A stretch of DNA of 23,626 nucleotides from Lachnospiraceae bacterium UBA3814 (GTDB taxonomy: Bacteria; Bacillota; Clostridia; Lachnospirales; Lachnospiraceae), in assembly GCA_002368575.1 (NCBI GenBank), contig DFEA01000089.1, positions 1-23,626 on the forward strand, read 5' to 3'. Below the pieces are notes generated by a model, which did not search any database, had not been told where the DNA came from, and was given only the letters and a program-made list of their open reading frames with translations. This document shows, piece by piece, positions 6,372-13,825 of this stretch. The position numbers and the translations under genes are program-made. Each line of letters opens with the position of its first letter. Position 1 is the stretch's first letter.

Positions 6372-8199
6372 TCTTATCAGCGTCCTTAAGCTCATGCAGG
6401 AAGCGTGACTCGCTTTTCCCGAAATCATCCTTTTTTTGTCCGCATATGTAAAGCCTGTCCCTTGCTCTTGTCATCGCCACATAAAATAACCTCCTCTCTT
6501 CCTCTGTCTCCGCATTTGTCTCAGCCCTTTTGTGGGGGAAATATCCCTCTCTCATTCCTATAACAAAGACTGTGTCATACTCAAGCCCCTTTGAAGCGTG
6601 AACCGTCTGCAGCGTGATCTGCCCCTCTTTCCCGCCCTCTGCCCTTTTGTTTGACGCGCCCTTCTCCTGAGATATCCCGCATAGCATTTCCACATGCTTA
6701 AGGAACTCTCCCATATCGTTATGTCCCCCGGTCCGTTCAAGGAACTCCTCAGTAAGCTCGTTTACCGTCTCACTCCTTCCGCCCTGCGCCCTGAGAAGCT
6801 CTTTTTCATAGCCGATGCCCTTAAGGATGTAATTAAAGCCCGCCCTTACGGGAAGCTCCCTTATAAATTCCATATCCTTTTGAAGCCTGTGTATGGCAAA
6901 AAGCCTTTCCTCCTCACCCTTATGATAATCGGCAAGGGCCCCGAGGGAAATTTTTCCGCCAATGCCGAAGGCTTCCCTGCTCAGCCCTCTATCGGGTCTG
7001 TTAAGTATCCTGAGAAGGTCCCCTTCACTTTCGTAAAGAGAAAAGCGCATGTAAGACAGCACATCCTTTACCCATTCTTCATTGAAAAAGCTGCCTGTCT
7101 TTTCCGCCCTGAAATAAGGTATGCCCTGCTTCTTAAGCTCAGCCTCAAGTACCTCCGCACACCGCCCCATCCTGTATAAAATGCCTGTGCTTGTCCCCGG
7201 AGCCTCCTTCATAAGCTCACGAAGCTTTCCTGTCACAAATTCCGCCTCCTCATGAGAGCTCTTAAATATCTCAACATCTACAAGGCCGGCTTCAGCTCTT
7301 GCCGCCTCCTGTCTTTTAGGGAGCCTTTCCTTATTGTGACCGATAAGACATACCGCATTTTCGATTATCTCTCTTTTACACCTGTAATTCGTTACAAGAT
7401 TTACGATCCTTATGCTCCTGTGCTCATCCTTAAACCTCCGCATTATCGAAGGACAGGCTCCCCTGAAGCCGTAGATCGACTGATCGTCGTCACCCACAGC
7501 AAAAATATTGGCCCTTTCCCCGGCAAGCAGCTTTAGCACCTCATACTGCCTGAGATCGATATCCTGAAACTCGTCCACCAGGATGTATTCATACCTTTCC
7601 TGCCATTTTTTCAGCACCCCGGGAGACTGCGTCAAAAGCCTTATGCATTCGGTTATCATGTCGTCAAAATCAAGCTTTTTCTCCCGCCTGCATTTTTCGG
7701 AATATTCAGAAAATACTTTTTCAAAAAGCTCTCCTTCGCTTTTCTCCGAAAATTCAGGCAGTACGCCAATTTTTCTGGCGGCTATCCTTGACAGGGTCTC
7801 CTCCTGCCAGGCCTCGTCCCGGTATGCTGGGCATCCTGCCATCCTGCCGGCAAGGCTTACATATTCTTTTTTCGTTTTATGGGATAGGATGCTGTTTTCG
7901 TTATACAGTCCCTCTTTCTTCAGGATCTGATAAAAAACAGCGTGGAAGGTTCCGAAATGGACCGGATATGTCCGTCCGCCGGAAAGGCTTAAGAATCGCT
8001 GCTGCATTTCTCCGGCGGCTTCTCGTGAAAAAGTAAGAACCAGTATCTTATCGGGCGGGATGTCATGGTGCATTGTGAGGTTAAATATCCTCTCACTCAG
8101 CACCGCCGTCTTCCCTGAGCCCGGGCCGGCGAGCACGAGCATCGGACCGTCCAGATGCTCTGCCGCCAGCTGTTGTTCTTTATTTAATTGTCTCCTCAA
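6364..8199 (-). CDS. UvrD/PcrA-like superfamily 1 ATP-dependent DNA helicase
   Basis: A 611-residue SF1A helicase with its motifs in order: Walker A AGPGSGKT (24-31), DEFQD (209-213), GDDDQSIYGFRGA (236-248), a TNYRC motif IV segment, TVHASKGLEYDTVFVIGM (motif V) and EERRLFYVAMTRARDRLY (motif VI, near the C-terminus). It is shorter than PcrA/UvrD (usually 720-750 residues), so subdomain 2B and the C-terminal tail are probably reduced. The likely role is 3'-5' unwinding in repair or replication restart. The apparent start is TTG at 8199, inside the last codons of gltX, giving a 20-base overlap; no in-frame ATG gives an intact Walker A region. The stop codon lies inside the palindromic repeat. 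Family certain, exact orthologue not. Confidence 0.9.
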   Translation of the reverse strand: MRRQLNKEQQLAAEHLDGPMLVLAGPGSGKTAVLSERIFNLTMHHDIPPDKILVLTFSREAAGEMQQRFLSLSGGRTYPVHFGTFHAVFYQILKKEGLYNENSILSHKTKKEYVSLAGRMAGCPAYRDEAWQEETLSRIAARKIGVLPEFSEKSEGELFEKVFSEYSEKCRREKKLDFDDMITECIRLLTQSPGVLKKWQERYEYILVDEFQDIDLRQYEVLKLLAGERANIFAVGDDDQSIYGFRGACPSIMRRFKDEHRSIRIVNLVTNYRCKREIIENAVCLIGHNKERLPKRQEAARAEAGLVDVEIFKSSHEEAEFVTGKLRELMKEAPGTSTGILYRMGRCAEVLEAELKKQGIPYFRAEKTGSFFNEEWVKDVLSYMRFSLYESEGDLLRILNRPDRGLSREAFGIGGKISLGALADYHKGEEERLFAIHRLQKDMEFIRELPVRAGFNYILKGIGYEKELLRAQGGRSETVNELTEEFLERTGGHNDMGEFLKHVEMLCGISQEKGASNKRAEGGKEGQITLQTVHASKGLEYDTVFVIGMREGYFPHKRAETNAETEEERRLFYVAMTRARDRLYICGQKKDDFGKSESRFLHELKDADKRK

Positions 8200-9637
8200 G
8201 CTTTTCTATTCCCTTTCTTATCCTCTTTAAGGATTCCTCCCTGCCGAGAAGTTCCATCAGCTCTGTGGCTCCGCCCGGGGTCATCTGCTTTCCGGAAACG
8301 GCGGTCCGCACCGGCCACATCACATACCCGTTCTTGACCCCCTTCCGGGCGACATATCCCGAAAGCAGCGCATACAGAGCATCGTTTGAATAATCCTCCT
8401 CCGCCTCAAGCTCAGGCAGAAGCTCCCTAAGCACCTCCAGCGATGATTCAAGAGTAGTCTTCATCTTCCTGTGCACATACATATTCACATCGTAATCGGG
8501 AAGTTCCTCAAAAAAGTCTATGTGCTCCTTAATATCCGGGAAGATCTCTATCCTTGTCTTCACCATTTCAGCTATCTTCCTGAAATCAAGCTCCTTCGTG
8601 ATGACCTCCCTTATAAAGGGCAGCGCCCTTTCATAAAACAGGTCGAAGTCCATGGCCTTTATGTACTCTCCGTTCATCCACTTAAGCTTCATATAGTCAA
8701 ATACGGCAGGCGATTTGCTTATATGACGGTAGTCAAAATCCCTTATGAGCTCCTCAAGGGATTTTATCTCCTGATTATCCTCCGGACTCCACCCCAGAAG
8801 CGCAACAAAATTGACGACCGCTTCACTTACAAAGCCCTGTGCGATGAGATCCTCATAGGAGGAATGACCGCTTCGCTTGGAAAGCTTTTTATGCTCCTTA
8901 TCCGTGATCAGCGGACAGTGCACATAAACAGGCACCTCCCAGCCGAAGGCTTCATACAGCCTGTTATATTTGGGTGAGGAGGAAAGGTATTCATTGCCTC
9001 TTACAACATGGGTTATCCCCATAAGATGATCGTCTATCACATTGGCAAAGTTATAGGTGGGAAAGCCGTCGGATTTGATCAGGATCATATCGTCAAGCTC
9101 CGCGTTGTCAACCGTAATATCGCCGTATATCTCGTCGTGGAAGGTCGTGGTGCCCTCCATAGGGTTATTCTGCCGGATGACATAAGGCTTCCCGGCCTTA
9201 AGGTTCTCTTCGATCTCCTCCTTTGTAAGGCTTAAGCAGTGCTTGTCGTAAACGCTTATCTCCTTGCCGTTTATCTCGGTCGTCAGGCCCTCAAGCCTTT
9301 CCTTGCTGCAGAAGCAGTAATAGGCCTTTCCCTCATCTATAAGCTGCTTCGCATATTTAAGGTAGATCCCCTGCTTCTGTCTTTCGCTCTGTACATAAGG
9401 CCCGACGCCCCCGTCCTTATCGGGGCCTTCGTCATGCTTTAGGCCTGTTTTTTCAAGCGTCCGGTATATTATGTCAACCGCACCCTCAACATACCTCTCC
9501 TGATCCGTATCCTCGATCCTTAATATAAAATCCCCGCCCTCATGTTTCGCTATAAGATACGCGTAAAGCGCGGTCCTTAAATTTCCCACATGCATCCTTC
9601 CTGTAGGACTTGGAGCAAACCTTGTTCTGATCTTCAT
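8180..9637 (-). CDS. gltX: Glutamate--tRNA ligase
   Basis: A 485-residue class I synthetase charging tRNA-Glu. It has FAPSPTGRMHVGN (7-19, HIGH equivalent HVGN), the RIEDTD motif (about 40-45), a Cys-rich zinc-like segment beginning YYCFCSKERL, and LSKRSG (252-257, KMSKS equivalent). The frame is open 19 codons upstream, but the ATG at 9637 begins the conserved MKIRTRFAPSPTG and has AAAGG nine bases upstream, so it is chosen. The leader of about 80 bases carries a hairpin and a repeat box (9652-9700); it is too short for a T-box. Whether it also charges tRNA-Gln cannot be told here. It overlaps the downstream helicase gene by 20 bases. Confidence 0.96.
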   Translation of the reverse strand: MKIRTRFAPSPTGRMHVGNLRTALYAYLIAKHEGGDFILRIEDTDQERYVEGAVDIIYRTLEKTGLKHDEGPDKDGGVGPYVQSERQKQGIYLKYAKQLIDEGKAYYCFCSKERLEGLTTEINGKEISVYDKHCLSLTKEEIEENLKAGKPYVIRQNNPMEGTTTFHDEIYGDITVDNAELDDMILIKSDGFPTYNFANVIDDHLMGITHVVRGNEYLSSSPKYNRLYEAFGWEVPVYVHCPLITDKEHKKLSKRSGHSSYEDLIAQGFVSEAVVNFVALLGWSPEDNQEIKSLEELIRDFDYRHISKSPAVFDYMKLKWMNGEYIKAMDFDLFYERALPFIREVITKELDFRKIAEMVKTRIEIFPDIKEHIDFFEELPDYDVNMYVHRKMKTTLESSLEVLRELLPELEAEEDYSNDALYALLSGYVARKGVKNGYVMWPVRTAVSGKQMTPGGATELMELLGREESLKRIRKGIEKLEETIK

Positions 9638-9651
9638 ATCCTCATGCCTTT

Positions 9652-9700
9652 CTGCACCGATTGCCTGCAAGCTTATTCGATATTTGCCCGGCAAATACCG
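9652..9700 (-). repeat. Repeat-related box and hairpin in the gltX leader (D)
   Basis: CTGCACCGATT (9652-9662) is identical to the left end of the short repeat at 13451-13461 and one base different from that of the long repeat at 6283. A separate near-perfect palindrome follows, TATTTGCC/GGCAAATA around one C (9681-9697), extended by CG/CG pairs after one mismatch. The hairpin sequence is not that of the other copies, so only the box is shared. It lies in the 5' leader of gltX, with the box just upstream of the ribosome site. Confidence 0.5.
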
Positions 9701-9723
9701 GATCGGTTCGTGTGCCGACCTCT

Positions 9724-9752
9724 AATCTAACACAGGACCGCTATTAATTCAA
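9724..9752 (-). promoter_or_regulatory. Sigma-A-type promoter for gltX
   Basis: On the minus strand TTGAAT (9752-9747) and TAGATT (9729-9724) are 17 bases apart. The predicted start near 9717 gives a leader of about 80 bases to the gltX ATG, containing the hairpin at 9681-9697. It is back to back with the prs promoter. Confidence 0.5.
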
Positions 9753-9773
9753 CCTGCATTTCACTGTCCGTGC

Positions 9774-9801
9774 TTGACGCATCTGACTTAAGTGATATAC
9801 A
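9774..9801 (+). promoter_or_regulatory. Sigma-A-type promoter for the ribose-phosphate pyrophosphokinase gene
   Basis: TTGACG (9774-9779) and TATACA (9796-9801) are separated by 16 bases; TACAAT offset by two gives an 18-base alternative. The transcript would start near 9808, about 30 bases before the ATG. The ribosome site is a GGGG seven bases before the start codon. Confidence 0.6.
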
Positions 9802-9837
9802 ATTACAGCAGACAAAAAAACCGCCCGGGGAACAGAA

Positions 9838-11052
9838 ATGGAAAATAACATCTTTAAAGACATCGATAACAACGAACTTCTTGACGGTGTAATGCCGGTA
9901 GCGCCTTTAAAAATAATCTGCCATGAAAGCAGCAGGGAGCTTGGCAATCTTCTTAACAGGCACCTGAAGGAATTCAGAAGCGTGACCAACAAAAAGCATC
10001 GTTCCTCTCTTGCCTTTCAGGATTACGAGCCCGAAAACTTCCTCGTGGACTGTGAATGCTCAAGGTTCAGCTCCGGCGAGGGAAGGGCCGTCATGAATGA
10101 GTCCATAAGGGGCAAGGATCTCTTCATCATCGCCGACGTGACCAATCACAGCCTTACCTACAGGCTTAACGGCTACGAAAACCATATGTCGCCTGACGAT
10201 ATATATCAGGACCTGAAAAGACTGATCTCCGCCATCGGAGGAAAAGCTCACAGGATAACCGTAGTCATGCCCTTTCTCTACGAGAGCCGCCAGCACAAGC
10301 GCCACAGCAGAGAATCTCTCGACTGTGCCATTGCTCTCGGTGAACTCCAGAACATGGGCGTAAGCAATGTTGTCACCTTTGATGCCCATGACCCCAGGGT
10401 GCAGAACTCCACCCCCTTAAACGGCTTTGACAATTTCCTGCCTCCCTATCAGTTCATAAAGGCGCTCATACATTACGAAAAGGACCTGATAATCGATAAG
10501 GAGCATCTGGTGGTCATCTCCCCGGATGAGGGAGCACTTGACCGTGCGGTCTACTTTGCCGGAGTTCTTGGAGTGGATACCGGAATGTTTTACAAGCGCA
10601 GGGATTATTCAAAGGTCGTAAACGGGAAAAACCCCATAGTTGCACACGAATTTCTGGGAGACAACATTGACGGCAAGGATGTGATAGTGATCGATGATAT
10701 GATCTCCTCAGGCGGAAGCATGATAGATACCTCCCGCCAGCTCAAGGAAATGAACGCAAAAAGGGTGTTTATCTGCTGCACCTTCGGCCTGTTCACCGAA
10801 GGGCTCTCTATCTTTGATGAGGCCTACGAAAAGTGCTATTTCGACAAGATAATAACCACAAACCTGGTGTATCACCCTCCCGGGCTGCTTACCAAGCCAT
10901 ACTATATAGAAGCAGACATGAGCAAGTTCTTAGCCTCCATCATAGACTTTCTCAACCATGATACCGCTCTGTCACGGGTCCATACCCCCACAGGAAAGAT
11001 ACAGAGCATCCTTAAGAAATACAACAACCGTGAAGACCTGCTGATCCAGTAG
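9838..11052 (+). CDS. Ribose-phosphate pyrophosphokinase, long divergent form
   Basis: A 404-residue protein of the PRPP synthetase family, which makes PRPP from ribose 5-phosphate and ATP for nucleotide, His and Trp synthesis. Family signatures are present but modified: MPFLYESRQHKRHSRES (144-160) for the usual PYxxYARQDRK...RE; FDAHDPRVQ (181-189) keeping the catalytic-region His (H184) of DLHxxQIQ; KRRDYSKV (253-260) for the flexible loop; and VIVIDDMISSGGSM (282-295) for the PRPP-binding VDDMIDTAGT. It is roughly 85-90 residues longer than standard Prs (about 315), with an N-terminal extension of some 25 residues and a C-terminal tail. It is a monocistronic plus-strand gene with its own promoter and terminator, divergent from gltX. 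It may be a second paralogue beside a standard prs elsewhere in the genome. Confidence 0.85.
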   Translation: MENNIFKDIDNNELLDGVMPVAPLKIICHESSRELGNLLNRHLKEFRSVTNKKHRSSLAFQDYEPENFLVDCECSRFSSGEGRAVMNESIRGKDLFIIADVTNHSLTYRLNGYENHMSPDDIYQDLKRLISAIGGKAHRITVVMPFLYESRQHKRHSRESLDCAIALGELQNMGVSNVVTFDAHDPRVQNSTPLNGFDNFLPPYQFIKALIHYEKDLIIDKEHLVVISPDEGALDRAVYFAGVLGVDTGMFYKRRDYSKVVNGKNPIVAHEFLGDNIDGKDVIVIDDMISSGGSMIDTSRQLKEMNAKRVFICCTFGLFTEGLSIFDEAYEKCYFDKIITTNLVYHPPGLLTKPYYIEADMSKFLASIIDFLNHDTALSRVHTPTGKIQSILKKYNNREDLLIQ

Positions 11053-11053
11053 A

Positions 11054-11103
11054 CCGGGGGCTTTCCCCGGCGCCTTTTGCTGAAACGTTCCGGCTGTTTC
11101 AGC
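11054..11103 (+). terminator. Intrinsic terminator region of the pyrophosphokinase gene, two hairpins
   Basis: Immediately after the stop codon, CCGGGG/CCCCGG around GCTTT (11054-11070) is followed by CGCCTTTT. A second perfect stem, GCTGAAAC/GTTTCAGC around nine bases (11079-11103), ends three bases before the stop codon of the convergent GGDEF gene. On the minus strand the second stem is followed by AAAA rather than T, so it is a weak terminator in that direction. Confidence 0.6.
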
Positions 11104-11106
11104 TGA

Positions 11107-12051
11107 TCAGTATATATTGATGGTATTGAGATAATGGATGTCTACCAGGAATACATAGTAGACCATTCCGTAATTCCTGTCGTGCACCAGATGCCCGTAG
11201 TCGTCGACCTCCTTAATGGTGCCGTCCTTGCATCTGATCCTGTATCTTACATAGTCGATCTTATTCGTATTCTGTGGGAGCTCAAACTGCTGTCTGTTTA
11301 TCATTTTGTTTATCTTGTCGTAATCCTCGGGATAAACGATCCCCCTGAAGGAATTCCCCACATAATTTCTGAACTCGCTGATGGAATCGCAGTTGAACAG
11401 CTTTGCCATCGATTCGCTGGCATATAACAGCCTCTCGCCTTCACCGGCCTCATAGACAAAGAACCCGCCGGGCATCCCCCTTGAAAACTCCTCTATATCG
11501 AACATGAACTGCTCTCTGTTGGCCGGAATCATGCCCTCGGTAATAAAGCGGTAACAGTTCCGTCCGTCGTACTTGGCCTTGTAGAGAGCGTCATCAGCCA
11601 TCTTCATGAGCGTATCCACGTCCCTGCCGAACTTCGGAAACATAGCGATCCCTACGGAAAATGTGAAGCTCACCCTCCTGCCGTCACTTATCACGACCCT
11701 GATATCATCTCTCGACAGAGCCCTGAGCTTTAAGCTTATCTCGTTGATATCCGTATCGGTATAAAAGACGACAAATTCATCGCCGCCGAGTCTCAGGATG
11801 ATCCCCTTATCCGAAAAGCTTTCTTTAAGAAGCTCCGCATTTTTCCTGATCACATCGTCCCCGCACTGATGACCGTAGCTGTCATTGATCCTTTTGAAAT
11901 TATCTCCGTCAAAGATCAGCAGCGCACACTGCATATCAGGATTTTTATCAATATGCTTTTTGATCCTGCTGAGTCCTGCGTGCCGGTTAAGTACACCGGT
12001 CATCTCATCCTCATCCCGGTTTCCCGAAAGCATCCCTATAATTCCTGCCAT
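11107..12051 (-). CDS. GGDEF-PAS protein, probable diguanylate cyclase
   Basis: A 314-residue soluble protein with no membrane segment. The N-terminal two thirds is a GGDEF domain: DEMTGVLNRHAGL (about 15-27), the metal-binding FDGDNFKRINDSYGH (47-61), an intact RLGGDEF (87-93) and a FSVGIAMFP segment. The intact GGDEF suggests synthesis of cyclic di-GMP. No RxxD inhibitory site is seen just upstream of GGDEF (the segment reads SDKG). A PAS-like domain follows (about 170-310), including GGFFVYEAGEGERLLYASES and YRIRCKDGTIKEVDDYG. This reverses the usual sensor-then-GGDEF order. The ATG at 12051 has AGAGAGG close by; an ATG six codons in (12033) also has an AGGA site. It has its own promoter region. 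Confidence 0.9.
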   Translation of the reverse strand: MAGIIGMLSGNRDEDEMTGVLNRHAGLSRIKKHIDKNPDMQCALLIFDGDNFKRINDSYGHQCGDDVIRKNAELLKESFSDKGIILRLGGDEFVVFYTDTDINEISLKLRALSRDDIRVVISDGRRVSFTFSVGIAMFPKFGRDVDTLMKMADDALYKAKYDGRNCYRFITEGMIPANREQFMFDIEEFSRGMPGGFFVYEAGEGERLLYASESMAKLFNCDSISEFRNYVGNSFRGIVYPEDYDKINKMINRQQFELPQNTNKIDYVRYRIRCKDGTIKEVDDYGHLVHDRNYGMVYYVFLVDIHYLNTINIY

Positions 12052-12067
12052 AGCCTCTCTTCTCCCG

Positions 12068-12139
12068 ATTATAATTACAACAGTTAAATTTCTTTAACAC
12101 CAGCCTCTTTATATTAATACAATAAATTACAAAAATCAA
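12068..12139 (-). promoter_or_regulatory. AT-rich promoter region of the GGDEF gene
   Basis: On the minus strand TTGATT (12139-12134) and TAATAT (12116-12111) are 17 bases apart, a plausible sigma-A promoter. Closer to the gene, a consensus TATAAT (12073-12068) has only a weak -35 (TTAAAG, 18-base spacer), and its transcript would favour the ATG at 12033. Between them, GTTAAA/TTTAAC around four bases forms a short dyad. Confidence 0.45.
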
Positions 12140-12165
12140 ATCACCGTGAGCCAGGGCTTGTCTCA

Positions 12166-12528
12166 TCATCTGTAATATCTGTGATATTCAAAGGCATTTC
12201 TGTACCAGGTTATTGTCTCTCCCAGAATCGCGATCACGTCAAATCTGAAGGAATGTGTATCGTCAAGCCCATGAGTCATCCTGTAATAATCCGCAACCCT
12301 GCATATCGTGAGCTGCTTTTTCCCGTTCACCGACTCGACCGGAAAACCCGCGGCGGCGCTTTTTCTGTATTTCACCTCAAAAAAAACATATATATCCCCT
12401 TCCTTTCCTATAATATCGATCTCTCCGCTGCTCACCCTGAAATTCCTTTCAAGTATGCGTACACCGTTTTTTTTAAGAAAGGAAGCGGCCATCTCCTCGC
12501 GCTGCGAGCCAATGCTTCTCCTGTTCAT
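12166..12528 (-). CDS. yraN: YraN family (UPF0102) endonuclease-fold protein
   Basis: A 120-residue protein with the family pattern: GSQREEMAASFLKKNGVRIL (7-26), ERNFRVSSGEIDIIGKEGD (27-45) and YVFFEVKYRKS (47-57). The acidic E-I-D and E-V-K residues match a restriction-endonuclease or Holliday-resolvase-like fold. The biological role is unproven; in Firmicutes the gene is commonly found near rnhB and rplS, and here galU and the FliK/FlhB-like pair separate it from rnhB. It starts 18 bases after the galU stop and is probably co-transcribed with it. The ribosome site is weak. Length is normal for the family. Confidence 0.9.
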   Translation of the reverse strand: MNRRSIGSQREEMAASFLKKNGVRILERNFRVSSGEIDIIGKEGDIYVFFEVKYRKSAAAGFPVESVNGKKQLTICRVADYYRMTHGLDDTHSFRFDVIAILGETITWYRNAFEYHRYYR

Positions 12529-12546
12529 GCCTAAGGCCCCGGAAAA

Positions 12547-13437
12547 TCAGTCATAATCGATGGCCTTATCTATATCCGCGGCAAGCTCCTTTATATATCT
12601 CTCAAGCTCCTCCCGAAGCTCCGGCCTCCTCAGTCCGAATTCCAGATTCGCCTGCAAAAATCCCGTCTTTGAACCGCAGTCATAGCGATGACCCTTAAAA
12701 TCATAGGCATATACCGCTTCATCCTTAGCCATACGCTTAAGTGCATCTGTAAGCTGTATCTCACCTCCGGCGCCCTTCTCCTGAGTCTCCAGATAGGAGA
12801 AAATATCCGCGGTGAGGATGTATCTGCCCAGGATAGCCACATCTGAGGGCGTCTCGTCAACGGAGGGCTTTTCAACCAGATCCTTTATCTTGTAGACCCT
12901 GTCGTCCACCGCCTTTCCGTCAACTATGCCGTATTGGAAGGTAAGCTCATGGGGAACGGTCTGAACTCCGAGAACACTGCAGTGATATTCATTGTATATG
13001 TCTATCATCTGTTTGAGTGCCGGAGTTTTTGACACCACCACATCATCTCCCAGAAGCACCGCAAAGGGGTCCTTTCCGATGAACTTCTGTGCGCACAGGA
13101 CCGCATGCCCCAGCCCCAGGGGCTTTTTCTGACGTATAAAATAGATGTTTGCCATCTCGGATATGGATCTGACCATATCTAAGGCCTCTGTATTGTTTTT
13201 ATTCGAGAGCTCGAGCTCAAGCTCTATGGACCTGTCAAAATGATCCTCGATCGAGCCCTTGTATCTTCCGTTTACGATAACTATATCCTCGATCCCGCTC
13301 TGAACCGCCTCCTCTATGATGTACTGAATGGTAGGCTTGTCAACTATAGGCAGCATCTCCTTCGGCTGAGCCTTGGTTGCCGGCAGGAACCTGGTACCGA
13401 GACCGGCTGCCGGTATTATAGCTTTTTTAATCTTCAT
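12547..13437 (-). CDS. galU: UTP--glucose-1-phosphate uridylyltransferase
   Basis: A 296-residue nucleotidyltransferase forming UDP-glucose from UTP and glucose 1-phosphate, for cell envelope glycans and galactose metabolism. The N-terminal nucleotide-binding signature is AAGLGTRFLPATKAQPKEML (10-29), followed by VDKPTIQYIIEEAV. LLGDDVV, VEKPS and a YDCGSKTG segment are also present. The frame is open upstream to 13485, but those 16 codons come from the palindromic repeat (reading MIRSVNRTNR). The ATG at 13437 starts the conserved MKIKKAIIPAAG and has AGAGAGGG in front, so it is the real start. The repeat would form part of its leader. YraN follows. Confidence 0.95.
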   Translation of the reverse strand: MKIKKAIIPAAGLGTRFLPATKAQPKEMLPIVDKPTIQYIIEEAVQSGIEDIVIVNGRYKGSIEDHFDRSIELELELSNKNNTEALDMVRSISEMANIYFIRQKKPLGLGHAVLCAQKFIGKDPFAVLLGDDVVVSKTPALKQMIDIYNEYHCSVLGVQTVPHELTFQYGIVDGKAVDDRVYKIKDLVEKPSVDETPSDVAILGRYILTADIFSYLETQEKGAGGEIQLTDALKRMAKDEAVYAYDFKGHRYDCGSKTGFLQANLEFGLRRPELREELERYIKELAADIDKAIDYD

Positions 13438-13450
13438 CTTTTTTCCCTCT

Positions 13451-13489
13451 CTGCACCGATTAGTTCGGTTTACCGAACGGATCATTTCC
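13451..13489. repeat. Modular palindromic repeat, short form (C), in the galU leader
   Basis: It has the left box CTGCACCGATT and the right module with GTTCGG/CCGAAC around TTTA (core 13463-13478) and the CATTTCC tail. The two inner hairpins of the long form at 6281-6371 are absent. Outside the core, GAT/ATC still pair, with one wobble and one mismatch. On the minus strand it begins 23 bases after the stop of the FlhB-like gene and ends 13 bases before the galU start codon. Confidence 0.8.
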
Positions 13490-13492
13490 TTA

Positions 13493-13521
13493 ATTTTATT
13501 TTCTAAATAATTTCACATTAA
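13493..13521 (-). promoter_or_regulatory. Weak promoter candidate for galU-yraN
   Basis: On the minus strand TTAATG (13521-13516) and TAAAAT (13498-13493) are 17 bases apart in an AT-rich stretch overlapping the stop codon of the FlhB-like gene. A transcript from here would start at the edge of the palindromic repeat and carry it in the galU leader. The -35 is poor, so galU may instead be read through from upstream. Confidence 0.3.
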
Positions 13522-13824
13522 CGGACGTATCTTTGAGGCCTTGCCCTTCGCCCGCTCCATATCATCCACAAATACCAGGATCTCCGCAACGACCTCATAC
13601 AGCTCCGGAGGGATATAATCACCTATCTCAAGCTTAGAGAGGGTATCCGCAAGCTTGCCGTCCTTGTGAATGGCCACATCATTATCCTGCGCTTCCTTTA
13701 TTATCCTCTCAGCAACGGCGCCCCGGCCCGATGCGACCACTCTGGGAGCCGCATCCCCCGGATCGTATTCTATGGCTACGGCTGTCTTTATTTTCTTTTT
13801 CCCTGCTTCATTATCTGCTGCCAT
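13513..13824 (-). CDS. FlhB C-terminal-domain-like protein (YlqH type)
   Basis: A 103-residue protein resembling only the cytoplasmic domain of FlhB/EscU/YscU export-switch proteins. Matching segments are VAIEYDPGDAAPRVVASG (16-33), AERIIKEAQDNDVAIHKD (38-55), LADTLSKLEIGDYIPPELYE (58-77) and a VVAEILVFV helix (78-86). The NPTH self-cleavage motif that precedes this region in FlhB is absent (KIKTAVAIEY instead), and there are no membrane helices. It corresponds by content and position to B. subtilis YlqH, next to rnhB and ylqG. It starts one base after the stop of the FliK-like gene, with AAGGG upstream, so the two are coupled. FlhB and FliK domains interact in flagellar export, so a physical pair is plausible; its actual job is unknown. 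Confidence 0.82.
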   Translation of the reverse strand: MAADNEAGKKKIKTAVAIEYDPGDAAPRVVASGRGAVAERIIKEAQDNDVAIHKDGKLADTLSKLEIGDYIPPELYEVVAEILVFVDDMERAKGKASKIRPLM

Positions 13825-13825
13825 A

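Noticed and set aside
9638..9717. Possible T-box or riboswitch in the gltX leader
   Set aside because: The leader is only about 80 bases, with no T-box sequence, specifier loop or antiterminator/terminator pair; the structure is explained by one palindrome.
12100..12165. Possible terminator after yraN
   Set aside because: Only a four-pair stem (AGCC/GGCT) was found before the AT-rich promoter region of the GGDEF gene; too weak to call.
1..13489. Palindromic repeats considered as a CRISPR array
   Set aside because: The copies are thousands of bases apart, differ in length and have no regular spacers.
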